Part shown: one piece after another, positions 36,222 through 45,528 of the stretch
How the letters are laid out: each line of letters opens with the position of its first letter
How positions within the stretch are numbered: the stretch's first letter is position 1
Assembly: GCF_013376095.1 (NCBI RefSeq)
Contig: NZ_JAAMFN010000025.1
Span: 1 to 62,264 of the forward strand
DNA from: Arthrobacter sp. SDTb3-6
Lineage (GTDB): Bacteria; Actinomycetota; Actinomycetes; Actinomycetales; Micrococcaceae
DNA: 62,264 nucleotides
Direction of reading: 5' to 3'
Made by a program: the position numbers and the translations under genes
Notes under the pieces: generated by a model
Database searches by the model: none
Seen by the model: the letters and a program-made list of their open reading frames with translations, nothing else
Told to the model about the DNA's origin: nothing

Positions 36222-38186
36222 ATGAGCACACACGTTGACGGCCCGGCGGCCACGGCCCCCGCACAGGTCACGGCCGAAGACGCGCGCAATGCGGCCGAGG
36301 CGGCCCGGGAAACCGAGTGGGAGCGGCCCAGCTTTGCCAAGGGACTGTACCTGGGCGATTTTGACTTGAGCCTGATCCACCCGCACCCCCAGGCCCCGGA
36401 CGACGACGTGGCGCGCGGGGACGCCTTCCTCGAAAAGCTTCAGTCATATGCCCGCACCATGGACCCCTCCATCATTGAACGCGACGCCCTGATACCGGAC
36501 GAATACCTCGCCGGGCTCGCCAAGCTGGGCGTCTTCGGCATGAAGATCCCGCGGAAGTACGGCGGGCTGGGGCTGAACCTGACCTACTACGGCCGAGCCC
36601 TGGCCATCCTCGGCACCGTCCACCCTTCTTTCGGCGCCCTGGTCTCCGCCCACCAGTCCATCGGCGTGCCGGAGCCCGTGAAGGTCTTTGGCACGGAGGA
36701 ACAAAAGCAAAAGTACCTGCCCCGCTGCGCCGCCGGCGCCGTCACCGCCTTCCTCCTGACCGAGCCCGACGTCGGATCCGACCCCGCGCGCATGGCCTGC
36801 GCCGCCGTGCCCACCGCGGACGGAAGCGAATACGTCCTGGACGGCGTGAAGCTGTGGACCACCAACGGCGTCATCGCCGAGCTCGTGGTGGTCATGGCTG
36901 TCGTGCCCTCGCACGGGGTGGATGAAAACGGCAGGAAGACCGGCGGCATCACCGCGTTCGTGGTGGAGGCCGACTCCCCCGGCATCACGGTGGAGCACCG
37001 GAACAAGTTCATGGGCCTGCGCGGCATAGAAAACGGCGTCACCCGCTTCCACCAGGTGAGGGTTCCAGTGGAAAACCGGCTGGGCCGCGAAGGCCAGGGC
37101 CTGAAGATCGCGCTGACCACCCTGAACACGGGGCGCCTGTCCATCCCGGCCATGGCCGCCGGTGCCGGCAAGTGGTCGCTGAAGATCGCCCGCGAATGGT
37201 CCAACGCCCGCACCCAGTGGGGACACCCCGTGGGCCGGCACGAGGCCGTGGGCAAGAAGCTGGCGTTCATGGCGGCCACCACGTTTGCGCTGGAGGCCGT
37301 GTTTGAGCTCTCCGCGGCACTGGCCGACGCCGGCATGAAGGACGTGCGGATCGAGGCGGCCCTGGCGAAGCTGTGGTCCTCGGAAATGTCCTACAAATGC
37401 GCCGACGAGCTGGTGCAGGTGCGTGGCGGCCGCGGCTATGAAACGGCCGCATCCCTCGCGGCCCGCGGCGAGCGCGCCGTGCCCGCCGAGCAGTTGATGC
37501 GCGACCTGCGCATCAACAGGATCTTTGAGGGTTCCACGGAGATCATGCACCTGCTCATTGCCCGCGAAGCCGTGGACGCGCACCTGGCCGCCGCCGGCGA
37601 CCTCGCCTCCACCACCGCCACCCTGCAGCAGAAGGGCAGGGCCGCCGTGGCCGCCAGCGGCTTCTATGCCAAGTGGCTGCCGCAGCTGGTGGTGGGCAAG
37701 GGCCTGGACCCGCGCTCCTACAGCGAGTTCGGACCACTGGCCAAGCACCTGCGCTTCGTGGAACGCGAATCCCGGCGCCTGGCCCGCCAGACGTTTTACG
37801 GGATGGGGCGCTGGCAGGGCCGGCTCGAATACAAGCAGGCGTTCCTGGGCAGGATCGTGGACATCGGCGCCGAGCTGTTCGCCATCGCCGCCTGCTGCAG
37901 CCGGGTTGAAATGCTACGGCTCAAGGACCCCGTCCAGGGCCGGTCGGCACTCCAGCTCGCCGACGCCTTTGCCGGGCAGTCGCGCCTGCGGATCGAGGCC
38001 TTGTTCGACGAACTCTGGCACAACACGGACGACGCCGATGCTTCCCTCTCCGCCTCCCTCCTGGCCGGCGACTACGCGTGGCTTGAAGACGGCATCATCG
38101 ATGTTTCCGAGGGCACGGGCCCGTGGATCGCCGATGCCACGCCCGGCCCCACGACCCGGGAGAACCAGCACCGCAGGTACCGCTAA
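36222..38186 (+). CDS. acyl-CoA dehydrogenase, long form (VLCAD-like)
   Basis: A 654-residue flavoenzyme that should introduce the first double bond in fatty acyl-CoA oxidation. It has the ACAD core (residues about 70-470): FAD-binding segment LTEPDVGSDPARM, WTTNG, NTGRLSIPA and catalytic glutamate in RIFEGSTEIMHLLI (near residue 437). A further 180-residue helical C-domain follows, as in membrane-associated very-long-chain enzymes. The start at 36222 has GAGGT 5 bases upstream. Confidence 0.93.
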   Translation: MSTHVDGPAATAPAQVTAEDARNAAEAARETEWERPSFAKGLYLGDFDLSLIHPHPQAPDDDVARGDAFLEKLQSYARTMDPSIIERDALIPDEYLAGLAKLGVFGMKIPRKYGGLGLNLTYYGRALAILGTVHPSFGALVSAHQSIGVPEPVKVFGTEEQKQKYLPRCAAGAVTAFLLTEPDVGSDPARMACAAVPTADGSEYVLDGVKLWTTNGVIAELVVVMAVVPSHGVDENGRKTGGITAFVVEADSPGITVEHRNKFMGLRGIENGVTRFHQVRVPVENRLGREGQGLKIALTTLNTGRLSIPAMAAGAGKWSLKIAREWSNARTQWGHPVGRHEAVGKKLAFMAATTFALEAVFELSAALADAGMKDVRIEAALAKLWSSEMSYKCADELVQVRGGRGYETAASLAARGERAVPAEQLMRDLRINRIFEGSTEIMHLLIAREAVDAHLAAAGDLASTTATLQQKGRAAVAASGFYAKWLPQLVVGKGLDPRSYSEFGPLAKHLRFVERESRRLARQTFYGMGRWQGRLEYKQAFLGRIVDIGAELFAIAACCSRVEMLRLKDPVQGRSALQLADAFAGQSRLRIEALFDELWHNTDDADASLSASLLAGDYAWLEDGIIDVSEGTGPWIADATPGPTTRENQHRRYR

Positions 38187-38317
38187 GGTAACGGCCGGGC
38201 GAAAACCATTACATATTGGTTTCATTCCTGCGGCACGCCGGGGGCGTGTTTCACCAGGCCAAACGGGTGCCTACCGTAGGAACGTACGCATGCTTGTGGA
38301 CGATATGGGGTATTGCC

Positions 38318-38611
38318 GTGGACTTCAATCACCTGAATTACTATCTGCTGGTCTACATCGGCACGCTCATGCTGGGCCTGCTCATGTTCGCCATCATGAC
38401 CGTCGCCTTCGTGTCCGTGACCTCCGTCGTGGCGGTCATCTACAGCCTGGTGGGCGCGGCACGGCGGATCACGGAGGCCGCGGTGAAGGCCCGGCCCGTG
38501 GTGAGCGGTGTCCCGGCCGTGCTGCGGCACTCCAGCAGGACCATCGTGGTCCAGGCGCCCCGGGCCCGCCCGGTCCAGGAGCGGCCCGCGGACCGGAAGG
38601 AAGCGGCCTGA
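38318..38611 (+). CDS. small predicted membrane protein
   Basis: 97 residues from GTG at 38318, MDFNHLNYYLLVYIGTLMLG onward. One long hydrophobic stretch (residues 8-48) could form one or two TM helices, followed by a basic, Arg/Pro-rich cytoplasmic tail ending RPADRKEAA. I do not recognise a family. The start is uncertain because the ribosome-binding site is weak (GGGG, 9 bases upstream). Its own terminator follows. Confidence 0.55.
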   Translation: MDFNHLNYYLLVYIGTLMLGLLMFAIMTVAFVSVTSVVAVIYSLVGAARRITEAAVKARPVVSGVPAVLRHSSRTIVVQAPRARPVQERPADRKEAA

Positions 38612-38618
38612 AACCACA

Positions 38619-38650
38619 AAATCCCCGCGGCCTGCCGGCAGCGGGGGTTT
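38619..38650. terminator. terminator between convergent small membrane protein and universal stress protein genes
   Basis: A stem CCCCGC/GCGGGG (38623-38628 with 38641-38646) is flanked by AAA and TTT, which extend the pairing. The 12-base loop contains a small GC-rich inner pairing. Confidence 0.75.
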
Positions 38651-38678
38651 CGCAGCGGCCTCACGGCCGGGCACAAAA

Positions 38679-39104
38679 TCAGTCGTCGGTCTTGACGATG
38701 TACACGTCGCACGGGGCGTTGTGGGAGACGGCGTTGGCAACGGAACCCAGCACGCGCCGCAGGCCCTGCATGCGCACGTTGCCCACCACGATGAGCTCGG
38801 CCTTGAGCTTGGTGGCCTCCTCAAGCAGGACGTCGGCCGGCTTGCCCAGGGCGGAGGAGTATTCGGTCTTCACGCCGCTGATCTTCAGCTCGTCGGCCAC
38901 GCGCTGCGCCACCCGCTCGGCCTCGTCGGCGGTGGACAGGAACCATTCGTCGTTGCCGATCTCAACCTTTTCGGTCTTGTCCTCCCCGTAGGCCGTCACC
39001 ACGCGCAGGGTGGAGCCAAGGGATTTGGCCAGGTTGGCTGCCACGCGGGCAGCCTTCATGGAGGTTGAGTTGCCGTCGACGCCGACGATGATAATTCCCG
39101 CCAT
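38679..39104 (-). CDS. universal stress protein (UspA family)
   Basis: 141 residues (143 if the first ATG at 39110 is used; GAAGGA spacing fits 39104 better). It is a single Usp domain starting MAGIIIVGVDGNSTSMKAAR. The nucleotide-binding loop reads GNVRMQGLRRVLGSVAN, one residue shorter than the usual G-x2-G-x9-G-S and with Arg at the second Gly, so ATP binding is doubtful. Such proteins modulate stress and dormancy responses. Confidence 0.9.
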   Translation of the reverse strand: MAGIIIVGVDGNSTSMKAARVAANLAKSLGSTLRVVTAYGEDKTEKVEIGNDEWFLSTADEAERVAQRVADELKISGVKTEYSSALGKPADVLLEEATKLKAELIVVGNVRMQGLRRVLGSVANAVSHNAPCDVYIVKTDD

Positions 39105-39196
39105 TTTCATACATCCTTCGTTTGGGGTGGGGCACCAGCACTATTAACAACCAGCCTATCCACAGAAGCGGGCATATAGGGCGGAAGGTGGGGCAA

Positions 39197-42046
39197 CTAA
39201 CCGAACGTTTCGCGGCCGGCGGCCACCCCGGCCAGCAGTTCCAGCACGTGGCGGTAGCCGGCGCCGGTGGCCCGGGCCATGCCCAGCTCACAGGTCCGGT
39301 TGCAGGAGGCGTGCGCCGTGGCGCCCATCGCGGCCACCTCTGCGGCCTGGGCGGCGGTGGCCGAGGCCGTCAGTTGCGGGTGCAGCATGCCGCGGTCCCC
39401 GGCAAAGCCGCAACAGCCCCAGCTCTCCGGCACCTTCACGGTGGCGGCCACCGCGCCGGCAACCTGTTCAAGTGCGGGGTTCAGGCCCAACCGGGTCGAG
39501 GAGCAGGTGGGGTGCAGCGCGAGCGAATCAATCCGCGTCCACGATTCCCCGAGCAGCGGCAGGATCCGTTCCGCCGTGAATTGCACGGCGTCCACCACGC
39601 GCAGGGCCCGCTGCCCCGGCGCCGACACTTCGGTTTCCACGGTGTGGATGAGTCCCTCGGTGCAGCTGGAGGCGTCGCAAATGATCTCCAGCTCGCCGTC
39701 CCGCGTGGCTTCCCGCAGCAGCTTCAGGGTCCGGGCATGCATCCCGGCGAGCCCGGCCGCCATCCCCTTGGACGACCACGGCGTGCCGCAGCACGCGCCG
39801 TCAATGCCCTCGGGCACCAACAGCTCCAGCCCGGCCCGGGCGCACAATTCCTCAAAGCCGGCCTGGACACCCGGGGAGGAATCGGCGGCCGGGCCAAACA
39901 TGGCGTTCACGCAGGCGGGGAAATACACGGCCGCCGGTGCCCCGGCAGGCGCCGGCCGGCGTCGGGCCTTCCCTCCGGCGGGAAGCTCGGGGGAATACAG
40001 CGGCAGGGTGTCCGCGCCGAGGACCTTCCGGCCCAGCCGGTTCGCCGGAAGCACGACGCCGGAGGGCACCTTCGCGGCCACCGACAGTGCCAGCCCGGCC
40101 CCGCGGGTGACGGCGCCCCAGTGCCCGGCCGCCGCCTCCCAGACCCCGTTTTCCAGTTTCCCGGACGCGTCCCGGCGCAGGTGCTTGACGAGGTTGCCGG
40201 TGTTGATGTCCACCGGGCAGGCGGTCTGGCACATGCCGTCCACGGCGCAGGTGTCCACGGCGGCGTAGTTGTAGTCCGCCTCGAGCGCCGCGGCCAGGGC
40301 GGTGTCGCCGTCCGCGCGGGCCGCCTCGATGGCGCGCAGGGTCACAATCCGCTGGCGCGGGGTGAGCGTGAGGTCCTTGCTGGGGCAGACCGGTTCGCAG
40401 TAGCCGCAGGAGACGCAGCGGTCCACCTCGGGATCGACGGCGGGCGGGGCGGCCTTGATGTGGCGCAGATGCGCGGAGGGGTCGTCGTCGAGCAGGACGC
40501 CGGGGTTGAGCAGGCCGGCCGGGTCGAAGAGTTCCTTGATCCGGCGCATCACCGAGTACAGTTCATCGCCGTACTGGCGGCGGACAAACGGCGCCATGAC
40601 CCGCCCGGTGCCGTGCTCGGCCTTCAACGAGCCGCCTTCGCCGAGCACCACGTCCACCATGTCCTCCGTGAACGCGGCGTACCGTGCCAGCTCGTCCGGG
40701 CTGGCAAACCGGTCGGTGAGCATGAAGTGGATGTTGCCGTCCTTGGCGTGGCCGAAGGTGACCGAATTTTCATAGCCGTACTTCCCAAACAGCGTCCCCA
40801 GAGCCAGGCAGGTCCGGGCCAGCGCGGGCACCGGCACCACCACGTCCTCGAGCAGTGCCGTGGTGCCCTGCGGCCGGGCCCCGGCCATGGAGGTGTACAG
40901 GCCCTTGCGCAGGTGCCACAGCCCGGCCCGGACCTGGGCGTCCGTGCTGAAACGGGCCGGGGCGGCCAGGCCCGGCGTGCCTGCGAGCGCTGCGGCCCCG
41001 GCCTCCAGCCCGGCAAGCTCCGCCGCATCCCCGGTCTGGTATTCCACGAGCAGGGCGGCCTGCCGGTCCACGTGCAGGTCCCGCACGACGCCGGGCACCC
41101 GGGCCAGCCCCTGCCCCACCCTGAGCGAGGCGGCGTCCATGAGTTCCACCGTGGCGGCGCCGCTGGCGACGAGTTCGGGCAGGGCCGTGTTGGCCGCCTC
41201 CAGGTCCGTGAACACGAGCAGCCCGGACGTTGCGTGGGCCAGGCGCGGCACGGTGCGGAACACGGCCTCGGCCACGAAGCCGAGCGTGCCCTCGCTGCCC
41301 ACGATCAGGTGGGCCAGGATTTCCGCCGGTCCGGCAAAGTCCAGCAGCGCATTCAGCCCGTAGCCCATGGTGTTTTTCATGGCGAACTGGTGCCGGATGA
41401 TGCGCGTGGATTCGGGGTTGTCCGTGACCCGCCGGCGAAGTTCCAGCAGGCCGTTGAACAGCTCCGGTTCCTGCGCACGGAGGCGGGCATCGGCATCGGG
41501 CGCCGCGGTGTCGACCACGGTGCCCCCGGGCAGCACCACGGTCAGGGATTCCAGGGTGCGGTAGGCGTTGTCGGTGGTGCCGCACGCCATGCCGGAGGAG
41601 TTGTTCGCCACCACGCCGCCGATGGTGCAGGCCACCTCGCTGGCGGGGTCGGGGCCGAACTTGCGGCCAAACCGCAGCAGGCGGGCGTTGAGGGCGCGCA
41701 CCGTGGTGCCGGGCTGGACGCGCACGCGGGCGCCGCCGTCGAGCACCTCCATGCCGCGGAAGTTTTTGCGCACGTCCACCAGCAGCCCGTCCGTGACGCC
41801 CTGCCCGCTGAGGCTGGTGCCGCCGGAGCGCAGCGTCACCGGCAGCCCGGCCGCCGCGCCGGCCCGGAACAGCTGCCCGACTTCCCGGGCGTTGCGCGGC
41901 ACGGCCACGGCCTGCGGCAGGAGGTAAAAGTGGGACGCGTCGTGGGCGTGGGCGTGCAGGTCCAGCGCCCGCGTGGTGGTCTGCCCCGGGTCCGCCATGG
42001 CGGCCCGAATGGTGGCGACCGATTCCTGTCCTGTCAGCGTCGACAT
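39197..42046 (-). CDS. D-lactate dehydrogenase-like FAD and Fe-S oxidoreductase (GlcD-GlcF-type fusion)
   Basis: A 949-residue protein. The N-terminal half is a PCMH-type FAD domain (GGTSLSGQGVTDGLLVD, NNSSGMACGTTDNAY) and a FAD-oxidase C-domain (TFGHAKDGNIHF, EHGTGRVMAPF). Next come two 4Fe-4S motifs (CVSCGYCEPVC and CAVDGMCQTAC, about residues 545-615). The C-terminal part carries CCG-type cysteine motifs (DGACCGTPWSS, SWGCCGFAGDRG). It should oxidise a 2-hydroxy acid such as D-lactate and pass electrons to the respiratory chain. It is divergent from a GntR/FCD regulator with an operator between them. Confidence 0.9.
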   Translation of the reverse strand: MSTLTGQESVATIRAAMADPGQTTTRALDLHAHAHDASHFYLLPQAVAVPRNAREVGQLFRAGAAAGLPVTLRSGGTSLSGQGVTDGLLVDVRKNFRGMEVLDGGARVRVQPGTTVRALNARLLRFGRKFGPDPASEVACTIGGVVANNSSGMACGTTDNAYRTLESLTVVLPGGTVVDTAAPDADARLRAQEPELFNGLLELRRRVTDNPESTRIIRHQFAMKNTMGYGLNALLDFAGPAEILAHLIVGSEGTLGFVAEAVFRTVPRLAHATSGLLVFTDLEAANTALPELVASGAATVELMDAASLRVGQGLARVPGVVRDLHVDRQAALLVEYQTGDAAELAGLEAGAAALAGTPGLAAPARFSTDAQVRAGLWHLRKGLYTSMAGARPQGTTALLEDVVVPVPALARTCLALGTLFGKYGYENSVTFGHAKDGNIHFMLTDRFASPDELARYAAFTEDMVDVVLGEGGSLKAEHGTGRVMAPFVRRQYGDELYSVMRRIKELFDPAGLLNPGVLLDDDPSAHLRHIKAAPPAVDPEVDRCVSCGYCEPVCPSKDLTLTPRQRIVTLRAIEAARADGDTALAAALEADYNYAAVDTCAVDGMCQTACPVDINTGNLVKHLRRDASGKLENGVWEAAAGHWGAVTRGAGLALSVAAKVPSGVVLPANRLGRKVLGADTLPLYSPELPAGGKARRRPAPAGAPAAVYFPACVNAMFGPAADSSPGVQAGFEELCARAGLELLVPEGIDGACCGTPWSSKGMAAGLAGMHARTLKLLREATRDGELEIICDASSCTEGLIHTVETEVSAPGQRALRVVDAVQFTAERILPLLGESWTRIDSLALHPTCSSTRLGLNPALEQVAGAVAATVKVPESWGCCGFAGDRGMLHPQLTASATAAQAAEVAAMGATAHASCNRTCELGMARATGAGYRHVLELLAGVAAGRETFG

Positions 42047-42073
42047 GACCACATCCCTGTCCTCGTAAATTAA

Positions 42074-42084
42074 TTGTCTGACAA
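42074..42084. promoter_or_regulatory. GntR (FadR-type) operator
   Basis: TTGTCTGACAA is a perfect match to the GntR/FCD consensus TNGTNNNACNA. It lies between the divergent FAD/Fe-S and GntR genes and just before a TATACT hexamer (42086-42091) that may be the -10 of the GntR gene. Confidence 0.75.
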
Positions 42085-42129
42085 GTATACTCAAACAGGA
42101 ACGCTGGACAACCCGAGGAAAGGCAGCCC

Positions 42130-42777
42130 ATGACCCGCCCCCTGGCCACCAAAACCGTGGTGGAAGCCGTGACCGACGACCTTCGCGGGCGCATCCTCAG
42201 CGGCAGCCTCACGTCCGAGACCGCCGTGACCGAGCTGGAAATCGCCACGTCCTACAGCGTGGCCCGTCCCACCGCCAAGGCCGCGATTGAAAAGCTGGTG
42301 GGCGAAAACCTGCTGGTCCGCGGCACGCACAAGAGCGCCCGGGTGGCCGAGCTGGGCCCGGAATCCGTCCGTGACATCTACCTGGCCCGCGCCTACCTGG
42401 AAAGCGAAATCCTGCGCCGGCTGGCCGCCACGCACACCGTGCCGGAGGAGGCCGTGCGGGCCAATGCGGACATCCTGGCCCTGGCCGGCGCAGGGGACCT
42501 CGCCCTGGTGGAGCCGGACATGCGCTTTCACACGGCACTGGTGGACGCGGTCGGCAATGAACGGATCGCCCGCATGTACCGCTCCCTGGTCAGTGAGGTG
42601 CGGTTGTGCATGACACGCGTGCAGGCACTCCACCTGCTGGACAGCGCCGCCATCCACGCCGAACACGAACTGATCCTGGTCCAGCTGGCGGCCGGGGATG
42701 CCGAGGGGGCCGCCGCCACGCTGGACGGCCACCTGGCCGCCGCCCGCGAGCGCCTCGCGGAGGCGTTGGGGACGTAA
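42130..42777 (+). CDS. GntR-family regulator with FCD domain
   Basis: A 215-residue repressor: winged helix (residues 10-75, TELEIATSYSVARPTAKAAI) and an FCD ligand domain (85-210) with metal-binding residues in DMRFHTALVDAV, IHAEHELI and LDGHLAAAR. Such proteins sense small carboxylates, including lactate. It is divergent from the D-lactate dehydrogenase-like gene and probably represses it and itself through TTGTCTGACAA. GAGGAAAGG is the ribosome-binding site. Confidence 0.9.
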   Translation: MTRPLATKTVVEAVTDDLRGRILSGSLTSETAVTELEIATSYSVARPTAKAAIEKLVGENLLVRGTHKSARVAELGPESVRDIYLARAYLESEILRRLAATHTVPEEAVRANADILALAGAGDLALVEPDMRFHTALVDAVGNERIARMYRSLVSEVRLCMTRVQALHLLDSAAIHAEHELILVQLAAGDAEGAAATLDGHLAAARERLAEALGT

Positions 42778-42828
42778 CGAAACGGCCCATGCCTGCCCCC
42801 GGCGCCCGGCAGCGCCTATGCTGGCGCC

Positions 42829-43311
42829 ATGACCTTCACCACGGCAGACCTTTTTGACGAACGCGGGGCCGAACTGGCTTCGGTCTCCCTGCAGTTCCGC
42901 AACTTCGGCACGCGCACCGCATTCAGCGGCCCGGCCCGCACCGTGCGCTGCTTCCAGGACAACGCGCTGGCCAAGGCCGTGCTGGCAACGGCGGGCAACG
43001 GTGCCGTCCTGGTGGTCGACGGCGGCGGCTCGCTGGAAACCGCACTCATGGGGGACATGATCGCCCAGTCCGCCGTGGACAACGGCTGGTCCGGGGTGAT
43101 CATCAACGGGGCCATCCGTGACAGCTTGGTGGTGGACACCCTGCCATTGGGCGTCAAGGCCCTTGGCACCAATCCGGCGAAGAGCGGCAAGGAAGGCACC
43201 GGGGAGGCCGACGTCCCGGTCCAGCTCGGAGCCACCACCGTATGGCCGGGCGCCATGGTCTACGCCGACGCGGACGGCATCCTCGTCGAACGCGGCAACC
43301 CGGTGGCGTAG
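42829..43311 (+). CDS. rraA: RraA-family protein (RNase E regulator / HMG-aldolase fold)
   Basis: A 160-residue protein of the RraA/MenG-like family with the signature GDMIAQSAVDNGWSGVIING followed by AIRD. Family members either bind RNase E or act as 4-hydroxy-4-methyl-2-oxoglutarate aldolases; the sequence alone does not decide. TATGCT ends 6 bases before the ATG, which suggests a leaderless transcript. Confidence 0.88.
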   Translation: MTFTTADLFDERGAELASVSLQFRNFGTRTAFSGPARTVRCFQDNALAKAVLATAGNGAVLVVDGGGSLETALMGDMIAQSAVDNGWSGVIINGAIRDSLVVDTLPLGVKALGTNPAKSGKEGTGEADVPVQLGATTVWPGAMVYADADGILVERGNPVA

Positions 43312-43320
43312 GCCGGGGCG

Positions 43321-43962
43321 CTAGGGCAGGCGCTGCGCCTTCGCCAGGTTCGCGGTGAGCTCCGCCGCGTTCTGGCGCACCCCGTAGGCCGGGCGGTCGC
43401 GTTCCACCCGCCAGCTTTCGGACAGCGGCCCGATGTTCACGGTGTCGAAGCCGAACTCGTCATACAGCCGGGTCACCACCTCCGCGGCGTCAGCATGGTC
43501 GCTGGCCGTGGCCAGGGCGCGGCGGTTGGCGGTGCCGGCCGGGGTGCCCGTGCCGGTGATGTCTGCCGCCGGAAGGTGGTTGAAGCCCTTCGCCACCTTC
43601 GAGCCGGGCAGGTGCTCCTGCAGCAGCCCCGAGGTGGTGGCCTCGCCGTTATCCAGGGCGGGGATGTGGCCGTCGCGCTCCCAGTAGTAGTTGTTGGTGT
43701 CAATGACCACCTTGCCGGCCAGCGGTCCGGGCGGAACGTCCCGGTAGTTCTTGAAGGGGATGGTGACAACGGCGACGTCCGCCGCCTCGGCCGCCTCCTG
43801 CACCGTGGCGGCCCGGGCGCGCGGCCCCAGCTCCGCCACGAGTCCGGCGAGCGTTTCGGGCCCGCGCGAGTTGCTGATGACCACCTCATGGCCCAGCTGC
43901 ACGGCCTTGCGTGCAATCTGGCTGCCGATGTGTCCTGCCCCGATGATTCCCAGTGTTGTCAT
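43321..43962 (-). CDS. NADPH-dependent F420 reductase-like protein
   Basis: A 213-residue Rossmann protein (MTTLGIIGAGHIGSQIARKA) of the NADP oxidoreductase/F420 reductase family, with VVISNSRGPETL and DTNNYYWERDGHIPALDNG. It is the second member of this superfamily in the window (the other is at 21504), but the two are clearly different. The start at 43962 is preferred to 44010 because homologous sequence begins there. It is convergent with rraA. Confidence 0.83.
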   Translation of the reverse strand: MTTLGIIGAGHIGSQIARKAVQLGHEVVISNSRGPETLAGLVAELGPRARAATVQEAAEAADVAVVTIPFKNYRDVPPGPLAGKVVIDTNNYYWERDGHIPALDNGEATTSGLLQEHLPGSKVAKGFNHLPAADITGTGTPAGTANRRALATASDHADAAEVVTRLYDEFGFDTVNIGPLSESWRVERDRPAYGVRQNAAELTANLAKAQRLP

Positions 43963-44028
43963 ATCCACACAACGGCCCGGCGTTCCGGGAAAATTCCCGT
44001 GTTGCGCCACGTTGCGCCGGGCAACGGG

Positions 44029-44514
44029 TCAGCGGAAGTTCGGCTCCCCCAGGAAGGGCGCCAGCTGCGCCTTCTTCTCCGCCGAAATGCGCAGGACGGT
44101 GCCTGTGCCCCCATGGAAGAACGCGATGGAGGTCTCCGCGATGGCGCACTTGAGGCCCGTGACCGGGTCGAAAATGGCGTAGGCCACCGTGATGCTGGCC
44201 CCCTTGACGGAGCTGACCCACACCTCGATCCGGGCGGGGACGTTGCGGTAGTTCAACGGCACCAGGTACTTCACCCGGTGCTCCACCACCAGCGCCTGGG
44301 TGCCGTCCGGCAGCTCGGAAAAGATGGGCAGCTCCACCTCGAGGCCCGGCAGCCCGGTCCCCGCCGGCGGGCCAAAGGCGTGGATGCGGGCTTCCTCCAG
44401 TATCCGCAGCACCTCCACGTTGTTGATGTGCCCATACGCGTCCATGTCTCCCCAGCGCATGGGGACGTTGACGGTCAGCCGCATGCCGCCGTCGTGCCTT
44501 GAATCTGTTGCCAT
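44029..44514 (-). CDS. acyl-CoA thioesterase (hotdog fold, 4HBT family)
   Basis: A 161-residue thioesterase with the active-site segment MRWGDMDAYGHINNVEVLRI (Asp in DxxGHVNN-like motif). It hydrolyses acyl-CoA thioesters in the cytoplasm; the chain-length preference is unknown. ATG at 44514 follows TACGGT by 6 bases, so it is probably leaderless. The longer open frame upstream is antisense to the neighbouring membrane protein and is rejected. Confidence 0.88.
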   Translation of the reverse strand: MATDSRHDGGMRLTVNVPMRWGDMDAYGHINNVEVLRILEEARIHAFGPPAGTGLPGLEVELPIFSELPDGTQALVVEHRVKYLVPLNYRNVPARIEVWVSSVKGASITVAYAIFDPVTGLKCAIAETSIAFFHGGTGTVLRISAEKKAQLAPFLGEPNFR

Positions 44515-44653
44515 GGGCCTACCGTATCGCGCCGGCGCATTTTTGCCGGGCACGGGCCCGCCAACGGGACTTTGCCGTCCCGGGGCCCTACTGTGGAGGG
44601 TGCAGATTTTCCTCCACGCGTTGAGGGAGCCACCCCCGCCGAGAGGAAAAGCC

Positions 44654-45472
44654 ATGATGGGACCCCACCACGCCGCCTGCGGGGCGGCCGCCTGGCTGGC
44701 CCTGACCACCCGCTTCCATGTCGACACGGGCGCTGCCGCGGCGGTGCTGCCGTTCCTGCCGCAGGGGTTCGACGCCGGACTGGGGCTGTTGCACGTCGGT
44801 GCGGCCGGGGTGCTGGCCGGCACCATCGTCACGGCGGGCGCGGCGCTGCTGCCCGACGCTGACCACCGCAACGCGACCATCGCCCACTCCCTGCCGCCGG
44901 TTTCCAACCTCCTGTGCATCGAGGTGGGGCGGCTGTCCGGGGGGCACCGGCACGGGACCCATTCGCTGCTGGGCATGGCTGTTTTTGTGTTCATCTCCAT
45001 GCTGGCGGGCATGTGGACGGCGCAGGTGGAGCCGTTTGGCCTGGTCTTTCCCGGTGCCGGGGTCCTGACGGTGCTGCTGGCGTCGTTCGCGGCCAAGGCG
45101 CTGAAGTTCATCCCCGACTCGATGCGCCGGTTCCCGTGGGTCGTGGGCCTGGCCGTGGGCGTCTTCATCACGTTTTTTGCACCTCAGGACCAGTTTTGGT
45201 TCCCGCTGGCCGTGGGCCTGGGCGTGGCCGTCCACCTCGCCGGGGACATGCTGACGACCGGCGGCTGCAACCTGCTCTGGCCGCTGCGGATCCGCCCGCC
45301 GAAGCTGGCGCGGAAGCTGCCGCTGGTCCGGGGGGTGTGGAAGCGCAACGGAAATGTGGCCGTTCCCGTGCTCGGCAATGCCGGCTCCTGGCGCGAATGG
45401 GTGTTGCTGGTGCCCCTGAGCGGGTACGTCGTACTGGCGATTATTGGCACGTCGGCGCGCTGGCTGGGTTGA
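44654..45472 (+). CDS. membrane-bound metal-dependent hydrolase (YdjM family)
   Basis: A 272-residue integral membrane protein (about six TM helices) of the LexA-regulated YdjM/PF04307 type. Conserved polar motifs are LLPDADHRNATIA, SGGHRHGTHSLLG and HLAGDMLTTGGCNLLWP, all with metal-ligand-like His and Asp. Its function in the cell is not well known. The start at 44654 has GAGAGGAAA 6-12 bases upstream. Confidence 0.87.
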   Translation: MMGPHHAACGAAAWLALTTRFHVDTGAAAAVLPFLPQGFDAGLGLLHVGAAGVLAGTIVTAGAALLPDADHRNATIAHSLPPVSNLLCIEVGRLSGGHRHGTHSLLGMAVFVFISMLAGMWTAQVEPFGLVFPGAGVLTVLLASFAAKALKFIPDSMRRFPWVVGLAVGVFITFFAPQDQFWFPLAVGLGVAVHLAGDMLTTGGCNLLWPLRIRPPKLARKLPLVRGVWKRNGNVAVPVLGNAGSWREWVLLVPLSGYVVLAIIGTSARWLG

Positions 45473-45528
45473 CCAACGCACCAGCAAATTGTAAGGAAAC
45501 GCACAGATCCGTTGGCTAGCATGACTGC

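Noticed and set aside
39122-42073. A 983-codon plus-strand frame opposite the FAD/Fe-S dehydrogenase
   Set aside because: It is the antisense shadow of a gene with clear FAD and Fe-S motifs.
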